Shown one piece after another: positions 52,177-52,551 of a DNA stretch of 52,551 nt. The stretch comes from DATHWB01 sp040902855 (GTDB lineage Bacteria > Actinomycetota > Acidimicrobiia > Spongiisociales > ZC4RG35): NCBI GenBank assembly GCA_040902855.1, contig JBBDWN010000009.1, forward strand, positions 1 through 52,551, in the 5' to 3' direction. A program made the translations under genes and the position numbers. The notes below the pieces were generated by a model, which saw only the letters and a program-made list of their open reading frames with translations, did not search any database and was not told the DNA's origin. Numbering within the stretch: the first letter of the stretch is position 1; every line of letters begins with the position of its first letter.

Positions 52177-52551
52177 ATGAGCACGAGAGCCCAACTCCAG
52201 ACCAAGTCGGTCGGTGAGCTGCGCGAGATCGCCAAGGCCGTGGGTATCGAGGCCGAAGGCCTTCAGAAGGCGAAGATCATTACTGCGCTCGTCGAAGCCG
52301 GCGAAGCCGCAGAAGGTTCGGCTCCGACGGAGAACATCGAACTTCCCGTGGCAACGAGCCGATCCGAGGACGACAGGCGGGGCGATTCGAACGGATCCAA
52401 CCAGGACCAGCGCGACCGCAGCGACGACTCCCGTGGTCAGGGCCAGCGGAACGACGGTGGCCAGCGGAACGACGGTGGCCAGGGCGGCCAGGGAAACCAG
52501 GGCGGCCAGGGAAACCAGGGCGGCCAGGGAAACCAGGGCGGCCAGGGAAAC
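52177..52551 (+). CDS. rho: Transcription termination factor Rho, N-terminal part
   Basis: The 125 visible residues begin STRAQLQTKSVGELREIAKA, the Rho N-terminal SAP-like domain, with GIEAEGLQKAKIITALVEAG following. A long disordered arm then runs from ~50 with Asn, Gln, Asp and Gly, ending in perfect GGQGNQ repeats when the window stops. Actinobacterial Rho proteins carry such an insertion before the RNA-binding domain. The ATPase core is outside the window. GAGAGGAG lies 4-5 nt before the ATG. Confidence 0.88.
   Translation, partial: MSTRAQLQTKSVGELREIAKAVGIEAEGLQKAKIITALVEAGEAAEGSAPTENIELPVATSRSEDDRRGDSNGSNQDQRDRSDDSRGQGQRNDGGQRNDGGQGGQGNQGGQGNQGGQGNQGGQGN
52480..52551 (+). repeat. 18-bp tandem repeat encoding GGQGNQ in rho
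   Basis: The unit GGCGGCCAGGGAAACCAG is repeated without visible change from about 52482 to the end, roughly four copies. The contig probably ends here because the repeat could not be resolved. Confidence 0.85.

Noticed and set aside
52480..52551. CRISPR array
   Set aside because: The 18-bp units are contiguous with no spacers and stay in frame within rho.

Overview
The window is high-GC, densely packed chromosomal DNA that reads as an actinobacterium. Lineage markers are a WhiB Fe-S regulator, a DUF3107 protein, the bacterial proteasome activator Bpa, a GlpR/SepX-like membrane protein beside a MoeA/Glp gene, and a Rho with an inserted low-complexity arm. Many genes look leaderless: a TANNNT -10 box lies 6-9 nt before the start codon. 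Two N-runs (12209-12308 and 30329-30338), one flanked by an exact 55-bp duplication, show a draft or metagenome scaffold. An acidimicrobial or similar deep-branching actinobacterium is plausible, but the sequence does not settle this.

Layout. 1-9300: end of a DUF5522 gene, a DUF2179 membrane protein, a CLC with CBS and RCK_C-like domains, Bpa, a small excisionase-type HTH, aconitase, a SufR-like Fe-S regulator divergent from Mrp, then chorismate mutase with two small membrane proteins (one frameshifted). 9400-20725: a catabolic region with a YtcJ-type amidohydrolase, potABCD polyamine importer, and a four-gene overlapping operon (GABA-type aminotransferase, C45 autoproteolytic acyltransferase/hydrolase, GNAT, metal-dependent amidohydrolase), followed by a convergent agmatinase. 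20726-23982: an accessory-looking insert with a wHTH-MNT/HEPN toxin-antitoxin-like pair under three 20-bp-spaced repeats, a small membrane protein, and a DUF2892 / thioredoxin-like / ECF sigma operon whose sigma is fused to a zinc anti-sigma domain. 24073-28902: catabolism resumes with aldehyde dehydrogenase, a second class III aminotransferase, GNAT and an FAD amine oxidoreductase. 28969-52551: mostly housekeeping: uppP, fmdB, plsY, galU-moeA-moaC-glpR-like-translin, tRNA-Ala, a lipoprotein metalloprotease, rsmI, AbrB-type regulator, tatD-rsmA-ispE, tRNA-Gln, glmU-prs, LysM protein, DUF3107, whiB, GDPD-yqeY, Lrp with HPPD, Ku divergent from an FAD oxidase, tRNA-Arg, hom-thrC and the 5' part of rho.

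How it fits together. potABCD, agmatinase, GABA-type aminotransferase, aldehyde dehydrogenase and the PuuB-like oxidase are the parts needed to import polyamines or agmatine and convert them, via putrescine and aminobutyraldehyde, to central metabolites. The C45 hydrolase, GNAT enzymes and amidohydrolases suggest acylated intermediates or related amides. The MNT/HEPN and sigma-factor segment interrupts this region. The least described features are the repeat-controlled wHTH-MNT/HEPN module, the SufR/Mrp shared -10 palindrome, the sigma/anti-sigma fusion with an internal start, and a translin-family gene in a bacterium.
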